From NCBI GenBank assembly GCA_003249255.1, contig QKJP01000009.1, positions 1 to 64,000 on the forward strand: DNA of 64,000 bases, in the 5' to 3' direction. Positions 28,636-37,678 of this stretch are shown piece after piece. The first letter of the stretch is position 1, and each line of letters opens with the position of its first letter. The notes beneath the pieces are model-generated. The model saw only the letters and a list, made by a program, of their open reading frames with translations. It had not been told where the DNA came from and did not search any database. The stretch is from Bacteroidales bacterium. Lineage in GTDB: Bacteria > Bacteroidota > Bacteroidia > Bacteroidales > Marinilabiliaceae. Both the position numbers and the translations under genes were made by a program.

Positions 28636-30813
28636 TTACTCTCTATCAATTGCAAAACGGAATCCACCGTAAATCATTCTTCCATGTACAGGACCCCAAG
28701 TCATGGATGCATCAAAATTATCACCCCCCGGATTTACAGCATCAATAATGGGTGTATCCATTTTAAAGTTTCCTAAATTTTCACTTCCGATATACACGTT
28801 CCATTTACGGAAGTATTTGGTTATTTGCGCATTAAAAATGGTATAAGAACTGTATTCTTCTTCCCACAAGTCCCTTTTGGGAGTTGGCATTCGTCCTCCT
28901 CCATTAAACTGGCTGGTAAAATCGATTTGCCATTTCTTTAAAGGTGTTTGATAGGAGGCTGTAATTAATCCCTTAAAACGGTTGGTTAATGGTTTTTCAC
29001 GTAATTCATCACCAATGGTCATTTTCACATCTGTAATTCGATAGGCAGCAGTTAAACTCAAGCCTCTAACAATCTCGTAATTTGCTTGAGCCTGAAAACT
29101 GTGGGAATACGAAATACCATCCAAATTATAAAAACTCACTTTGCGAGGATCACTATCTACATCTGCCATCACTTGCTGATAAAACTTGGTGTAATAATAA
29201 TCTGTCGAAATGGTTAAATCCTTGTCAAATACCGGAAGAAAAAAGGTGGCATTCAAACCAGAATTAAGTGCCTTTTCCTGCTCTGGCTTTTCGGTAATTT
29301 CTACTTGACGCGAGCTTGCAAACAAATATGAATTTTCGGCCAGTACATTTGCTGAACGGTAGCCCATTCCAACAGAAGCTCGTAAATGAATGTGATCGTT
29401 TACATTGTATTTAGAATGCAAGCGCGGTGTTAAAAAGAATCCATATTCATTGTGAAAATCTCCTCGCAATCCTACAAGAAATGTAAAACGATCATTACCA
29501 TTATAGGTATACTGCCCAAATATGCCCGGCACTTTCTCGGTACGAATGAAATTTTCTGAATTTAAACGTTCATCGTATTCATCAAACATAAAAGAGGTAC
29601 CAATGCTGTATTCATGACTTGGATTATCGTTAATAATATTCTGATAAATCAAGTTTAAATAAGCATTTTTCTGGGTGGCCTCGTAAATGCGATTTCCGTA
29701 AAAGGAATTTTGCTCGTGGTTACTACCACTTGCCTGAAGTGCAATGCTATGGCCGGTATGATTATTGAAAACCAAAGCTTGTTTGGAGAAAATTTCATAG
29801 CGCCTGGTCTCAACATTAATTCCATAGGCAGATGCATCATCATTATAAAAAGCAATTTGACCGGATCGTCTGGATTCATCAATGACTTTAACTCCATACT
29901 TGGATTGATATTTGCCATTGGCATAATTCCATCGATTAATAAAATTATATTGCTTGATCATTGGCATGTCTAAAAATCCATCGTCATTATTATCCACTGC
30001 CTTGTCTCCGTCTTTGAAGTGAGCCAGAATCATGGTCGAAAGTTTTTCGTTTAAACGAAGGGAACTATTAATGTTAAGCTCATGTCTTAATTCACTATTA
30101 TAAAACCCATTAACAAAAAACTTTTCGGAGTTCTCAGGCTTTTTATATTCCACATTAATCTGTCCTGCAATGGCCTCATAACCATTTATAACAGATGAGG
30201 AACCTTTAGAGACTTGAATGGACTCCATCCAGGCACCCGGAATATATTCCAAACCATAAACTGAAGCCAATCCCCGAAAAGCAGGCATGTTTTCGGCCAT
30301 CATTTGCACATAAGTCCCTGATAAGCCCAGCAAGCGAATTTGCTTTGCACCGGTAGCTGCATCGCTGTAAGACATGTCTACGGAAGCATTTGTTGTAAAG
30401 CTTTCGGCCAGATTACAACAGGCAGCTTTACAAAGCTCAGCACCGGTTAATTTGGTAGTTTGTATGATACTTATTCGAGATTCGTGAGCTCCTTTATCGC
30501 GCGACACCACATTGATATCCGCCAAAACTTCTGAATCCGGTTGAAGTATAACCTGTACTTTATGATTCTTTGGAGGGGAAACTTTTTGAGTTTCAAAACC
30601 TATAAAGCTAATAATAAGCACATTACCAGAACCGGTTGATTCAATCGAAAACTCCCCTTTAGAATCTGTAACACAACCTTGGGAGGTTCCTTCCCAATAA
30701 ACGGTTGCTCCAACTAATGGAAGCTTGTTCTGATCTTTAACAACTCCTGTAACTTGAGAATGTACTATATTCCAAGCGATTGCAAAAATTGCGGTTACAA
30801 TATATTTATTCAT
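28636..30813 (-). CDS. TonB-dependent receptor, probably metal-related
   Basis: 725 residues. Signal peptide 1-19, carboxypeptidase-regulatory-like domain about 20-95 (VTGVVKDQNKLPLVGATVYW), plug about 100-235, then the 22-stranded barrel ending GGFRFAIDRE. The plug begins with a cysteine cluster ELCKAACCNLAESF (C128, C132, C133) and contains QIRLLGLSGTYVQMMAENMP, a form found in Bacteroidota receptors next to HMA or copper genes. It imports a ligand through the outer membrane using TonB energy; a metal chelate is likely from context. Its C-terminus ends in Glu rather than Phe. HMA gene is directly downstream with a repeat copy in between. Confidence 0.88.
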   Translation of the reverse strand: MNKYIVTAIFAIAWNIVHSQVTGVVKDQNKLPLVGATVYWEGTSQGCVTDSKGEFSIESTGSGNVLIISFIGFETQKVSPPKNHKVQVILQPDSEVLADINVVSRDKGAHESRISIIQTTKLTGAELCKAACCNLAESFTTNASVDMSYSDAATGAKQIRLLGLSGTYVQMMAENMPAFRGLASVYGLEYIPGAWMESIQVSKGSSSVINGYEAIAGQINVEYKKPENSEKFFVNGFYNSELRHELNINSSLRLNEKLSTMILAHFKDGDKAVDNNDDGFLDMPMIKQYNFINRWNYANGKYQSKYGVKVIDESRRSGQIAFYNDDASAYGINVETRRYEIFSKQALVFNNHTGHSIALQASGSNHEQNSFYGNRIYEATQKNAYLNLIYQNIINDNPSHEYSIGTSFMFDEYDERLNSENFIRTEKVPGIFGQYTYNGNDRFTFLVGLRGDFHNEYGFFLTPRLHSKYNVNDHIHLRASVGMGYRSANVLAENSYLFASSRQVEITEKPEQEKALNSGLNATFFLPVFDKDLTISTDYYYTKFYQQVMADVDSDPRKVSFYNLDGISYSHSFQAQANYEIVRGLSLTAAYRITDVKMTIGDELREKPLTNRFKGLITASYQTPLKKWQIDFTSQFNGGGRMPTPKRDLWEEEYSSYTIFNAQITKYFRKWNVYIGSENLGNFKMDTPIIDAVNPGGDNFDASMTWGPVHGRMIYGGFRFAIDRE

Positions 30814-31030
30814 GATTTGATTTTAAAAATAGTTTTACAGAATCCATATGATTAACAGTAATCCCAGATTTAGCAAATACTGTTTATAGAATAGGATTAG
30901 AAAAAAAGGTACAATTAGAGTTCTTTCCAACAAGGTGTTAGCTAGTAATAATTAGCACAAACATAAAACATTCGAATACTTTTATGTGATGACTAAAACA
31001 CCCAGTCCTCTCAACTTTTTCTTTTAAAAA

Positions 31031-31474
31031 TCAAATCATGAAAACACACAGCAGGGACTGCTTATCGTGAGGGGAATTTACCGTTTTATGGTACGATAAA
31101 TAAATAGGAATTTGCTCTACATAGGGATTAAAAAAACCTACCAAACTGTATAGAACGGCAATAACAGCAGGAGAAAATGCAAAACTAAGTGAAGAATTAC
31201 CATTAAAAAACTCAGGATTCTTATTAAATAATTCGACTTCCTTTTCATGTTGATGATGTTGGCCAGGTTCGCTACCACAACACACTTCTTCTGCATGACA
31301 AATTGCATCACAAGAATCGTGACATGAAGACTCGTAATCGGCATAAGCTAACTTTACGGCTAAACGCTCACCATCGCAAGGCACACAGATGTCCTTGATC
31401 ACTTGTACGCCAATGGTTTCGGAAAAAATTACCAGAGCAATTACTAGAGCCGATATGGATTTATAAAACTTCAT
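31031..31474 (-). CDS. Cys/His-rich exported or membrane protein
   Basis: 147 residues from ATG 31474 (four residues shorter than the longest frame; the signal-like stretch KFYKSISALVIALVIFSETIG begins here). Residues about 30-75 hold a cluster of Cys and His: DICVPCDGE, then SSCHDSCDAICHAEEVCCG and GQHHQHEKE, a likely metal-binding region. A second hydrophobic segment follows (AFSPAVIAVLYSLVGFF). I do not recognise a named family; it is like the short proteins that precede TonB receptors of the metal-linked type in Bacteroidota. It lies upstream of such a receptor (28636..30813) on the same strand, about 220 bp away. Confidence 0.7.
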   Translation of the reverse strand: MKFYKSISALVIALVIFSETIGVQVIKDICVPCDGERLAVKLAYADYESSCHDSCDAICHAEEVCCGSEPGQHHQHEKEVELFNKNPEFFNGNSSLSFAFSPAVIAVLYSLVGFFNPYVEQIPIYLSYHKTVNSPHDKQSLLCVFMI

Positions 31475-32282
31475 CTTCGGATACAAAAATACTAATTTCT
31501 TTAACTGTACTAACCCCTAAATGTTATGATTATCAAAAATGAAAGTAGAATCTAGAAGGTAAGACTTTACTTCTACCAATTCCCTCTGTTTAAAAAATGT
31601 GATTCTCTATTTGTTAAACGGCTCTATGGCTTCGTTACGATTAAGCATTTATTGCATTTCATCAACACTCCATTTTACTTTTTTCAAACCAACCAATCCT
31701 CTCCATTAGCAATTTATTACTAATAAGATATTGTGACCGTCGAAAATAACTCAAACCTACTTACACCTACTAATCAATTAGTTACAAAACACACCACCAT
31801 TCATTTTTCCCTCTACCTTCACCATTTATAGTGATGCGCACCCCTTACGTAAGCCTCAATAAATCACCACTTTTTACGATTGACCCGTCTCTTCAAACCA
31901 ACTATTTTTGACACTAACAAATCATCACAACAAAAGAATAAAAATCATTAACAAACAACCATTTATTTTTCATACTAAAAACTTTTAATAATGACTGAAA
32001 TCTTAAGTTTAAAAAAGGACTTTCAAAGCACTCGAATTTTAATGGCAGGTGATTTTTCAATTTTTCAAGAAACTTGGATGACGAGAAGAAATCCAAAGTT
32101 AATTTCTGAAAAGACTAATAAAAATAAGCGGCACATAATAGTTAAATGAGCAAATGAAGCACAAGTCTTTTTTTTGCAGAATTGAAGTAACATCAAAACC
32201 CCAAAAACCAGCTCCTATAGATAAATTTTGATTTTCCGGATTTGGTATATAAAAATGAATTTTAACCATAAAAACTAATCAC
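31475..32282. other. intergenic region, about 800 bp
   Basis: No convincing gene. At 31484..31491 the minus strand reads TATTTTTG (TAnnTTTG), a possible -7 box for the Cys/His-rich gene. At about 31549-31580 is a hairpin (GTAGAA...TTCTAC with an inner AAGGTAA/TTACTT). The rest is T/A-rich with no repeats I can identify. Confidence 0.5.
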
Positions 32283-32621
32283 ATGAAAGTATTAAGCCAT
32301 CACATTTATGAGTACAAGAAGGGATTGAGAAATTTAGTCTTACACACAATGTCTTCAGCTCATCTGAAAGAAGCAGTTGCCAAACTGGAATCGAACAACA
32401 TTGCTTATTTGGTAAGAGAAGTTACCATCGACAAAGTAAATATTTTTTTTGGAGCGGATGAATGTATTAAAGTAATTGAGCATTTTGGAGACAAAAAATT
32501 GAATGAATTTACGCCTGAGCAAGATTTTATACTTGGTATCATGTTAGGCTATGCAAGATTACAGCAATGCAACCGCTACATCGATTTACATCAGAAAAAA
32601 GAGAATTTAAAGATCGCATAA
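32283..32621 (+). CDS. DUF2023 family protein
   Basis: 112 residues. The start MKVLSHHIYEYKKGLRNLVL and the phrases VNIFFGADECIKVIEHFGDK and EQDFILGIMLGYARLQQCNRY match what I remember of DUF2023 very closely. It is a small soluble cytoplasmic alpha/beta protein of unknown function. In many Bacteroidota and Proteobacteria DUF2023 lies beside a flavodoxin gene; here the neighbours are a siroheme protein (310 bp downstream) and metal-related receptors, still consistent with an iron/redox link. No -33/-7 pair is obvious upstream. Confidence 0.85.
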   Translation: MKVLSHHIYEYKKGLRNLVLHTMSSAHLKEAVAKLESNNIAYLVREVTIDKVNIFFGADECIKVIEHFGDKKLNEFTPEQDFILGIMLGYARLQQCNRYIDLHQKKENLKIA

Positions 32622-32882
32622 CACTATGTTTGATAGAAAACTAGGCAATCATAGTGAAATACAAATCAAAGCCTACGAAAGAAAAAGAAATCCATTTACT
32701 ACCCAATTCCAGTTTCCAATACTTTGCATTTTTGGGAAATAAACATCCCCTAAACTAGATTTCTTCGGTTAGAAACTCGAAAGTTCAACAATTAGTCTGC
32801 TACCATCATCACGCTGCTCTTTAACAATGCTGATGATAACCGAAATCACACGCTTAATGCTACCACTTTTATACGAAAGCAC

Positions 32883-32890
32883 TATCTTTG
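32883..32890 (+). promoter_or_regulatory. putative -7 box (TATCTTTG) for the siroheme protein
   Basis: TATCTTTG fits TAnnTTTG and lies 41 bp before the ATG at 32932. No matching -33 box at the expected spacing. Confidence 0.35.
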
Positions 32891-32931
32891 CTTTCTGACA
32901 TCCATAAAAACAAAAAAATAAAATACTTCCC

Positions 32932-33627
32932 ATGACAAAATCACCTCAAGATGGGCCTCCGGGAGCGATACTACAAAAAGATAACGAAACTTATGCAATC
33001 GTCCCTCGCACCCCTGTTGGCCTGGTAACAGCCGATCATTTGGAGAAAATTGCTGCGGCAATTCGTAAATATGACATTCCAATTTGTAAAATTACCTCCG
33101 GCCAACGATTTGCTTTAGTTGGCTTAAAAGAGGAGCAGTTAGACGAAGTTTGGCAAGATCTTGGAATGGAGCAAGCCAAGGTAAAATCGACCGAGTTATG
33201 CATGCACTTTGTACAAGCGTGCCCCGGAACGGATGTTTGCCGCTATGGTAAAACAGATTCTCTTGGATTAGGTCTGGAACTGGAAGAAAAGTTTACAGGC
33301 ATGAAGTTGCCATCTAAGTTTAAAGTAGGCGTATCCGGCTGTACCTACTCGTGTGCCCAAAGTTATGTAAGAGACATCGGTTTAGTAGGTACCAAAAGCG
33401 GATGGATTTTTGCCATTGGGGGGAACTCGGGCGGAAGACCCCGTATTGCAGATCGCATTGCCAAAGGGCTGGATAAAGATGCTGCACTGGACTTGTTAAA
33501 CAAATTTATGGAGTACTACGTGACCAACGCCAAAACAAGAGAAAGAGTATCTCACTTTGTAGACCGTATTGGTATTGATGCCATTAAAGAGGCGATTTTA
33601 ACAGAAGATACGGCTCCCGTAGCATAA
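32932..33627 (+). CDS. small siroheme/[4Fe-4S] nitrite/sulfite reductase-like protein
   Basis: 231 residues, about half of a normal sulfite or nitrite reductase. It has a ferredoxin-like N-terminal half (residues 20-90, TSGQRFALVGLKEEQLDEVW) and the siroheme-4Fe4S site: C-x5-C in CPGTDVCRYGKTDS and C-x3-C in GCTYSCAQSYVRDIGL. This is one complete module of the repeated NIR_SIR fold, as in the NirB C-terminal region or minimal Dsr-like proteins. Substrate (nitrite, sulfite, or another) cannot be decided. It needs an electron donor; the CysJ-like reductase at 26.3 kb is one candidate. DUF2023 lies upstream on the same strand. Confidence 0.83.
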   Translation: MTKSPQDGPPGAILQKDNETYAIVPRTPVGLVTADHLEKIAAAIRKYDIPICKITSGQRFALVGLKEEQLDEVWQDLGMEQAKVKSTELCMHFVQACPGTDVCRYGKTDSLGLGLELEEKFTGMKLPSKFKVGVSGCTYSCAQSYVRDIGLVGTKSGWIFAIGGNSGGRPRIADRIAKGLDKDAALDLLNKFMEYYVTNAKTRERVSHFVDRIGIDAIKEAILTEDTAPVA

Positions 33628-33628
33628 A

Positions 33629-33683
33629 ACCCTCCCTCATTATATCCTCAAAGTCTTAAAGACCTTGTGGATAAATGAGGGAT
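33629..33683 (+). terminator. stem-loop after the siroheme protein gene
   Basis: CCTCATT...AATGAGG closing stem with inner ATCC/GGAT and GTCTT/AAGAC pairs, right after the stop codon. There is no strong T-run, so it may be a 3' stabilising structure or a weak terminator. Confidence 0.45.
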
Positions 33684-33866
33684 AATAAAACACCATCACC
33701 AGATATAACTAATAGTTAATTGGGATAACCCCTTTACTAAAAACAATCTATCTCACTACAAATCAAAAGCTCACAAATTCCACTGCGCCTGAGCTCCCCT
33801 TTTTTATCCCCACAAATAACTAGTCGCTCTTCCCTCCCAACCTCCAATAAATCCTAACTTTTACTG

Positions 33867-33898
33867 ATTGATGAGCTTTGCATTACTTTCTAAATTTG
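33867..33898 (+). promoter_or_regulatory. promoter of the small CxxC protein gene
   Basis: ATTG (33867-33870), 20-bp spacer, TAAATTTG (33891-33898), with the ATG 30 bp further at 33928. Confidence 0.55.
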
Positions 33899-33927
33899 CC
33901 TCTATCAAAACATTTTAAAACATACAC

Positions 33928-34284
33928 ATGAAGGCATTAAAAAACAATATCATCAATCAGACCACAAACGGAAAGATATTTAAATGTGACAGTTGTGACA
34001 AAACTCACATTGAATATAAAAATCTAAGTTTTGCTTTTAACGAAGACGAATTACAATACTTTAAAAAGTATTTGAGAAATTTTGATGCAAAAAAGTGGCA
34101 GCAGCAGAATAAAAATTCCTTATTCACGCGCAAAATTATTATTCCCATAGGCCATAAGAACTTCACTACCTTGTTTAGCTTATCAGAATTTCAAGAATTT
34201 AAAACCTTATTAATGTCCAAAAACAAGGAACTTTTAAGCTTCATTAAGTTTATTGAGATAAATAACACCTTATTGTTCAATTAA
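33928..34284 (+). CDS. small CxxC protein, DUF6686-like
   Basis: 118 residues, soluble. Near the N-terminus a C-x2-C pair (IFKCDSCDKTHIEYKNLSF) looks like half of a zinc-ribbon; the rest is helical/beta with two copies of a similar pattern (NEDELQYFKKYLRNFD and SLSEFQEFKTLLMSKN). I associate this arrangement with the Bacteroidota family DUF6686, with moderate certainty. Function unknown. Followed after 86 bp by the His-rich protein and TonB receptor, with which it may be co-regulated. Confidence 0.65.
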   Translation: MKALKNNIINQTTNGKIFKCDSCDKTHIEYKNLSFAFNEDELQYFKKYLRNFDAKKWQQQNKNSLFTRKIIIPIGHKNFTTLFSLSEFQEFKTLLMSKNKELLSFIKFIEINNTLLFN

Positions 34285-34299
34285 CATTTTTTAAAGCAT

Positions 34300-34334
34300 A
34301 ATCCCTAATAGTTGGGATAGGATTAACCCAAGGA
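34300..34334. promoter_or_regulatory. overlapping inverted repeats upstream of the His-rich gene
   Basis: ATCCC (34301-34305) with GGGAT (34314-34318), and TTGGG (34312-34316) with CCCAA (34327-34331). The shared GGG means the two are mutually exclusive as hairpins; they could equally be an operator. About 40-70 bp before the start codon. Confidence 0.35.
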
Positions 34335-34370
34335 AGTTATTTTCTTTGTATAAGTGAAAAGTAAAAACGC

Positions 34371-34748
34371 ATGAACAAACTGCATGTACATATTAATAAA
34401 ATGAAGCAAGCCATTGGTGCTTTGCTTTGCTTCTTGTTAGTATTGCAGGTGGTGAATCGTTCGTTTTATCTTCACTCGCACAAAACAGCATCGGGAGAGA
34501 TTGTGGTGCATGCCCACCCTTTTGATAAATCATCAGACTCCTCTCCTTTTAAAAGCCATCATCATAGTGTATCACTCTTGTCTTTATTAGAACAATTAGA
34601 GACGCTATTCTATTTTGCCGGTTTCATCCTTTTTTTAGGTGCTATACAAAAACAAAGAGCAAGAATACAGTTCAACTGTACCTTTCTTGACTTTCTTCTA
34701 CCTCAACAATTAAAAGGGCGAGCCCCTCCTTTGGTTTACTTCCAATAA
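34371..34748 (+). CDS. small His-rich membrane protein ahead of a TonB receptor
   Basis: 125 residues (or 115 if started at the second Met, 34401, which sits directly before the hydrophobic helix QAIGALLCFLLVLQVV). The exported middle is His-rich: LHSHKTASGEIVVHAHPFD and FKSHHHSVS. A second membrane segment follows (LFYFAGFILFLGAI). The C-terminus ends RAPPLVYFQ; an APP motif near the end is frequent in these Bacteroidota proteins. It probably binds a divalent metal in the periplasm. The TonB receptor starts 236 bp downstream on the same strand. No named family is assigned. Confidence 0.7.
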   Translation: MNKLHVHINKMKQAIGALLCFLLVLQVVNRSFYLHSHKTASGEIVVHAHPFDKSSDSSPFKSHHHSVSLLSLLEQLETLFYFAGFILFLGAIQKQRARIQFNCTFLDFLLPQQLKGRAPPLVYFQ

Positions 34749-34984
34749 ACATATACAACCATTGCAACCGCAAGAGCAATACAATTAATCTATAGCATCT
34801 TAGCTAATAGAGCAATTGTTACACGCCCAATTTAAATGCGGTTTATACGTCCTGAATCAGAACTTTAATGTACCTGTCTTAAAGATAGATGCACCAAGTA
34901 ATCTTATATCCGGATGGAGCATGTAATAACACATCAAATGGCATTTTAGCAACTTTTCGGTTAGAAAAATTAAACACAACACAT

Positions 34985-37399
34985 ATGAACAAGCTTTACA
35001 TTTTCACCTTACTGCTTATAAGTTCGCTTATAAGTATTAACACGTTTTCTTCCAATACCGAAGAAATCGGAAACACAACAGACGCCAACTTGGTAGGACA
35101 CGTTATTAGTCAAGAAGAACACATTGCATTTGCCACCGTAGCCATTTTAGGGACATCTATCGGCACAGTAACCGACGAAACCGGGCATTACCAGCTTGTA
35201 AATCTCCCTGAAGGTGAGCATACTATTATTGTGAGCATGGTAGGTTACAAGACTCAGCAAAAAATTATCAACCTCATTAAAGGAAAAACCAAAGAATTAA
35301 AGTTCGATTTAGAAAAAGATGTACTAAACATTGATGAAGTAGTGGTATCAGCCGATCGTACGGCTCAAAAAAGAACCGAAGCTCCCGTTATTGTAAATAC
35401 CATTTCAACCAGAATATTTAACAGTTCGCAATCGTTAACCTTAGGGGACGGTTTAAACTTCTCACCGGGTTTAAGAATGGAGAACAACTGCCAAAACTGC
35501 GGTTTTACACAAGTTCGTATGAATGGTATGGAAGGTTCTTATTCGCAAATTCTAATTAACAGTCGCCCGATCTTTAGTGGTTTGGCAGGTGTATACGGTT
35601 TAGAATTAATCCCATCTACCATTATCGAAAAAGTGGAAGTGGTAAGAGGTGGTGGTTCTGCCCTTTATGGTAGTAATGCCATTGCGGGTACGATAAACAT
35701 CATTCTAAAAGAACCTAAACGAAACACTTACGAAGTGGGTGCAGATTACTCGACCATTGGCCTTGGAACAAATGGTAATACGGCAAGCGACTATTCGGTA
35801 AACTTTAATACAACCTTAGTTTCTGATGATCTTAAAGCAGGTGTATCGTTATATGGTTTTACACGCTCTCGTACCGATTATGATGCCAACAACGATAGCT
35901 TCTCTGAATTAGCTCCTTTAAAGAACCTTACTTTTGGAGGAAGAGCCTATCACCGTGTAGGATACAGAGGTAAACTAAGCGTCGATTTCTTTGCCATTAA
36001 CGAAGAACGTGCCGGGGGAAATAAATTCGACTACCCAAACCACCAAAGAGATATCTCTGAGGCTGTAGAGCACGATTTAAAAGTGGGTGGATTGACTTAC
36101 GAACATTATTTTAGATCGAATGACTTATTAACCGTTTACGGGTCGGGTCAATTCTTAGACCGTGACTCGTATTATGGTGCACAATTCTCTTTATCTGATT
36201 ATGGGAACAGTAAAGACAACACGTATAATGTTGGAGCCCAATACAAAGCTAATTTTGCCAACTCATCTTTAGTAAGCGGTATCGAAAACACCAGCAGTTT
36301 CTTGGTTGATACGAAAATTGGAGCACCCATTTTTGGCACTAACGAAGATGGAGACATCATCATTACAGATAATGAAGTAAATACCATCATTGCAGATCAA
36401 TCGTCGGTTATAAGCGGTATTTTCTCTCAGTACGAAATAAAAATTAACAAGCTTAAAATTGCAGCAGGTGCCCGTTTCGATAATTACAAAATATCTGATT
36501 ATGCACACAACATTACACCAAAATCGGGTAATGTAATTAGCCCAAGATTAAGCTTTATGTACGATGCTACCAAAGATCTACAAGCACGCATAAGCTATTC
36601 GAAAGGATTTAGAGCTCCCCAGATTTTCGACGAAGATTTACACATCGAATCTTCGGGTGCTTACCGGGTAGAACATGCGAACGACCCGAATTTAAAGCCC
36701 GAAACCAGCAACAGCTACATGGCTTCGTTAGATTTTAACCGTATGCTGGGTACTATCTATACCGGTTTTTTAGCAGAAGGATTCTATACTCAATTGGTTG
36801 ATGCTTTTGTTACGAATGATGATTGGGCGGATGGTACTGATGCATCACAAAAGATTTTACACCGTACCAGAGTAAACTCAGATGGGAATGCCAATGTAAA
36901 AGGACTCAACCTGGAACTACGTTTAAAGCCGGTTAATGCGGAATTTGAAGTATCATCGGGTTTTACCATGCAAAGCAGCCGTTACAATGTGGCACAAGTA
37001 GACTTTAATGAGAAAAAATTCTTTAGAACGCCTGATTATTATGGTTTCTTAGCTTTGGATTGGGACTTTATCGATGGCTTATGCTTCTCTACTACAGCTA
37101 ACTACACCGGTAAAATGTTGGTCCCTTATTACGGTACCGAATCTTCGCTGGATGAAAACGGAGATCCTTTGGGAGAACTTCGTACAAGCAACGAATTTAT
37201 TGATCTAAGCACTAAATTAAGCTATACAATAAAGATTAACGGTTCTGCGGTGCAGTTTGCTGCGGGTGTAAAAAATATCTTCAACGCTTATCAGTCTGAT
37301 TTCGATTATGGCGTTAACCGTGACCCCGGTTATATGTATGGCCCGGGAGCACCAAGAACGATTTACTTCGGCATTAAATTTGGGAATGTGCTAGAATAA
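34985..37399 (+). CDS. TonB-dependent receptor, metal-linked type
   Basis: 804 residues from ATG 34985; a longer frame from 34889 would put 32 hydrophilic residues before the signal peptide (NKLYIFTLLLISSLISINTF), so I rejected it. Carboxypeptidase-regulatory-like domain about 35-115, plug about 120-270, barrel to the end. The plug carries a C-x2-C in MENNCQNCGFTQVRMNG (C169, C172) followed by YSQILINSRPIFSGLAGVYG, a version typical of Bacteroidota receptors next to His-rich and HMA proteins. It would import a metal or metal complex. A strong hairpin ends transcription at 37450. Confidence 0.9.
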   Translation: MNKLYIFTLLLISSLISINTFSSNTEEIGNTTDANLVGHVISQEEHIAFATVAILGTSIGTVTDETGHYQLVNLPEGEHTIIVSMVGYKTQQKIINLIKGKTKELKFDLEKDVLNIDEVVVSADRTAQKRTEAPVIVNTISTRIFNSSQSLTLGDGLNFSPGLRMENNCQNCGFTQVRMNGMEGSYSQILINSRPIFSGLAGVYGLELIPSTIIEKVEVVRGGGSALYGSNAIAGTINIILKEPKRNTYEVGADYSTIGLGTNGNTASDYSVNFNTTLVSDDLKAGVSLYGFTRSRTDYDANNDSFSELAPLKNLTFGGRAYHRVGYRGKLSVDFFAINEERAGGNKFDYPNHQRDISEAVEHDLKVGGLTYEHYFRSNDLLTVYGSGQFLDRDSYYGAQFSLSDYGNSKDNTYNVGAQYKANFANSSLVSGIENTSSFLVDTKIGAPIFGTNEDGDIIITDNEVNTIIADQSSVISGIFSQYEIKINKLKIAAGARFDNYKISDYAHNITPKSGNVISPRLSFMYDATKDLQARISYSKGFRAPQIFDEDLHIESSGAYRVEHANDPNLKPETSNSYMASLDFNRMLGTIYTGFLAEGFYTQLVDAFVTNDDWADGTDASQKILHRTRVNSDGNANVKGLNLELRLKPVNAEFEVSSGFTMQSSRYNVAQVDFNEKKFFRTPDYYGFLALDWDFIDGLCFSTTANYTGKMLVPYYGTESSLDENGDPLGELRTSNEFIDLSTKLSYTIKINGSAVQFAAGVKNIFNAYQSDFDYGVNRDPGYMYGPGAPRTIYFGIKFGNVLE

Positions 37400-37449
37400 A
37401 AAAGTTCGGAGTGCGTAGCCCGGAGTGCGAAGAAAATAGATACCAGACG

Positions 37450-37487
37450 AAAGTCGGTCTCAAGTTGGAGATCGACTTTTGTGTTTT
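37450..37487 (+). terminator. intrinsic terminator of the TonB receptor gene
   Basis: Stem AAAGTCGGTCTC / GAGATCGACTTT (one mismatch-type G:T), loop AAGTTG, tail TTGTGTTTT. Confidence 0.65.
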
Positions 37488-37678
37488 AACTCTGTCAATA
37501 ATATGATGGCAGTACATATAAAGTGTTCATATTATAGCTAAAACGCCTTCAATTAAATTAATATTAAGAGTCCTTTATTATTGATTTTTAACCCCATAAC
37601 AACACTTTCTTATGAACTTTAAAAAAACCGAATTGTTTTTCTTTTAGAGTAAGAATTACCAATCTAAAAATTTACATT

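Noticed and set aside
31914-32096. 60-codon minus-strand frame in the 31.5-32.3 kb gap
   Set aside because: Phe/Leu-rich by base composition only; no supporting context.
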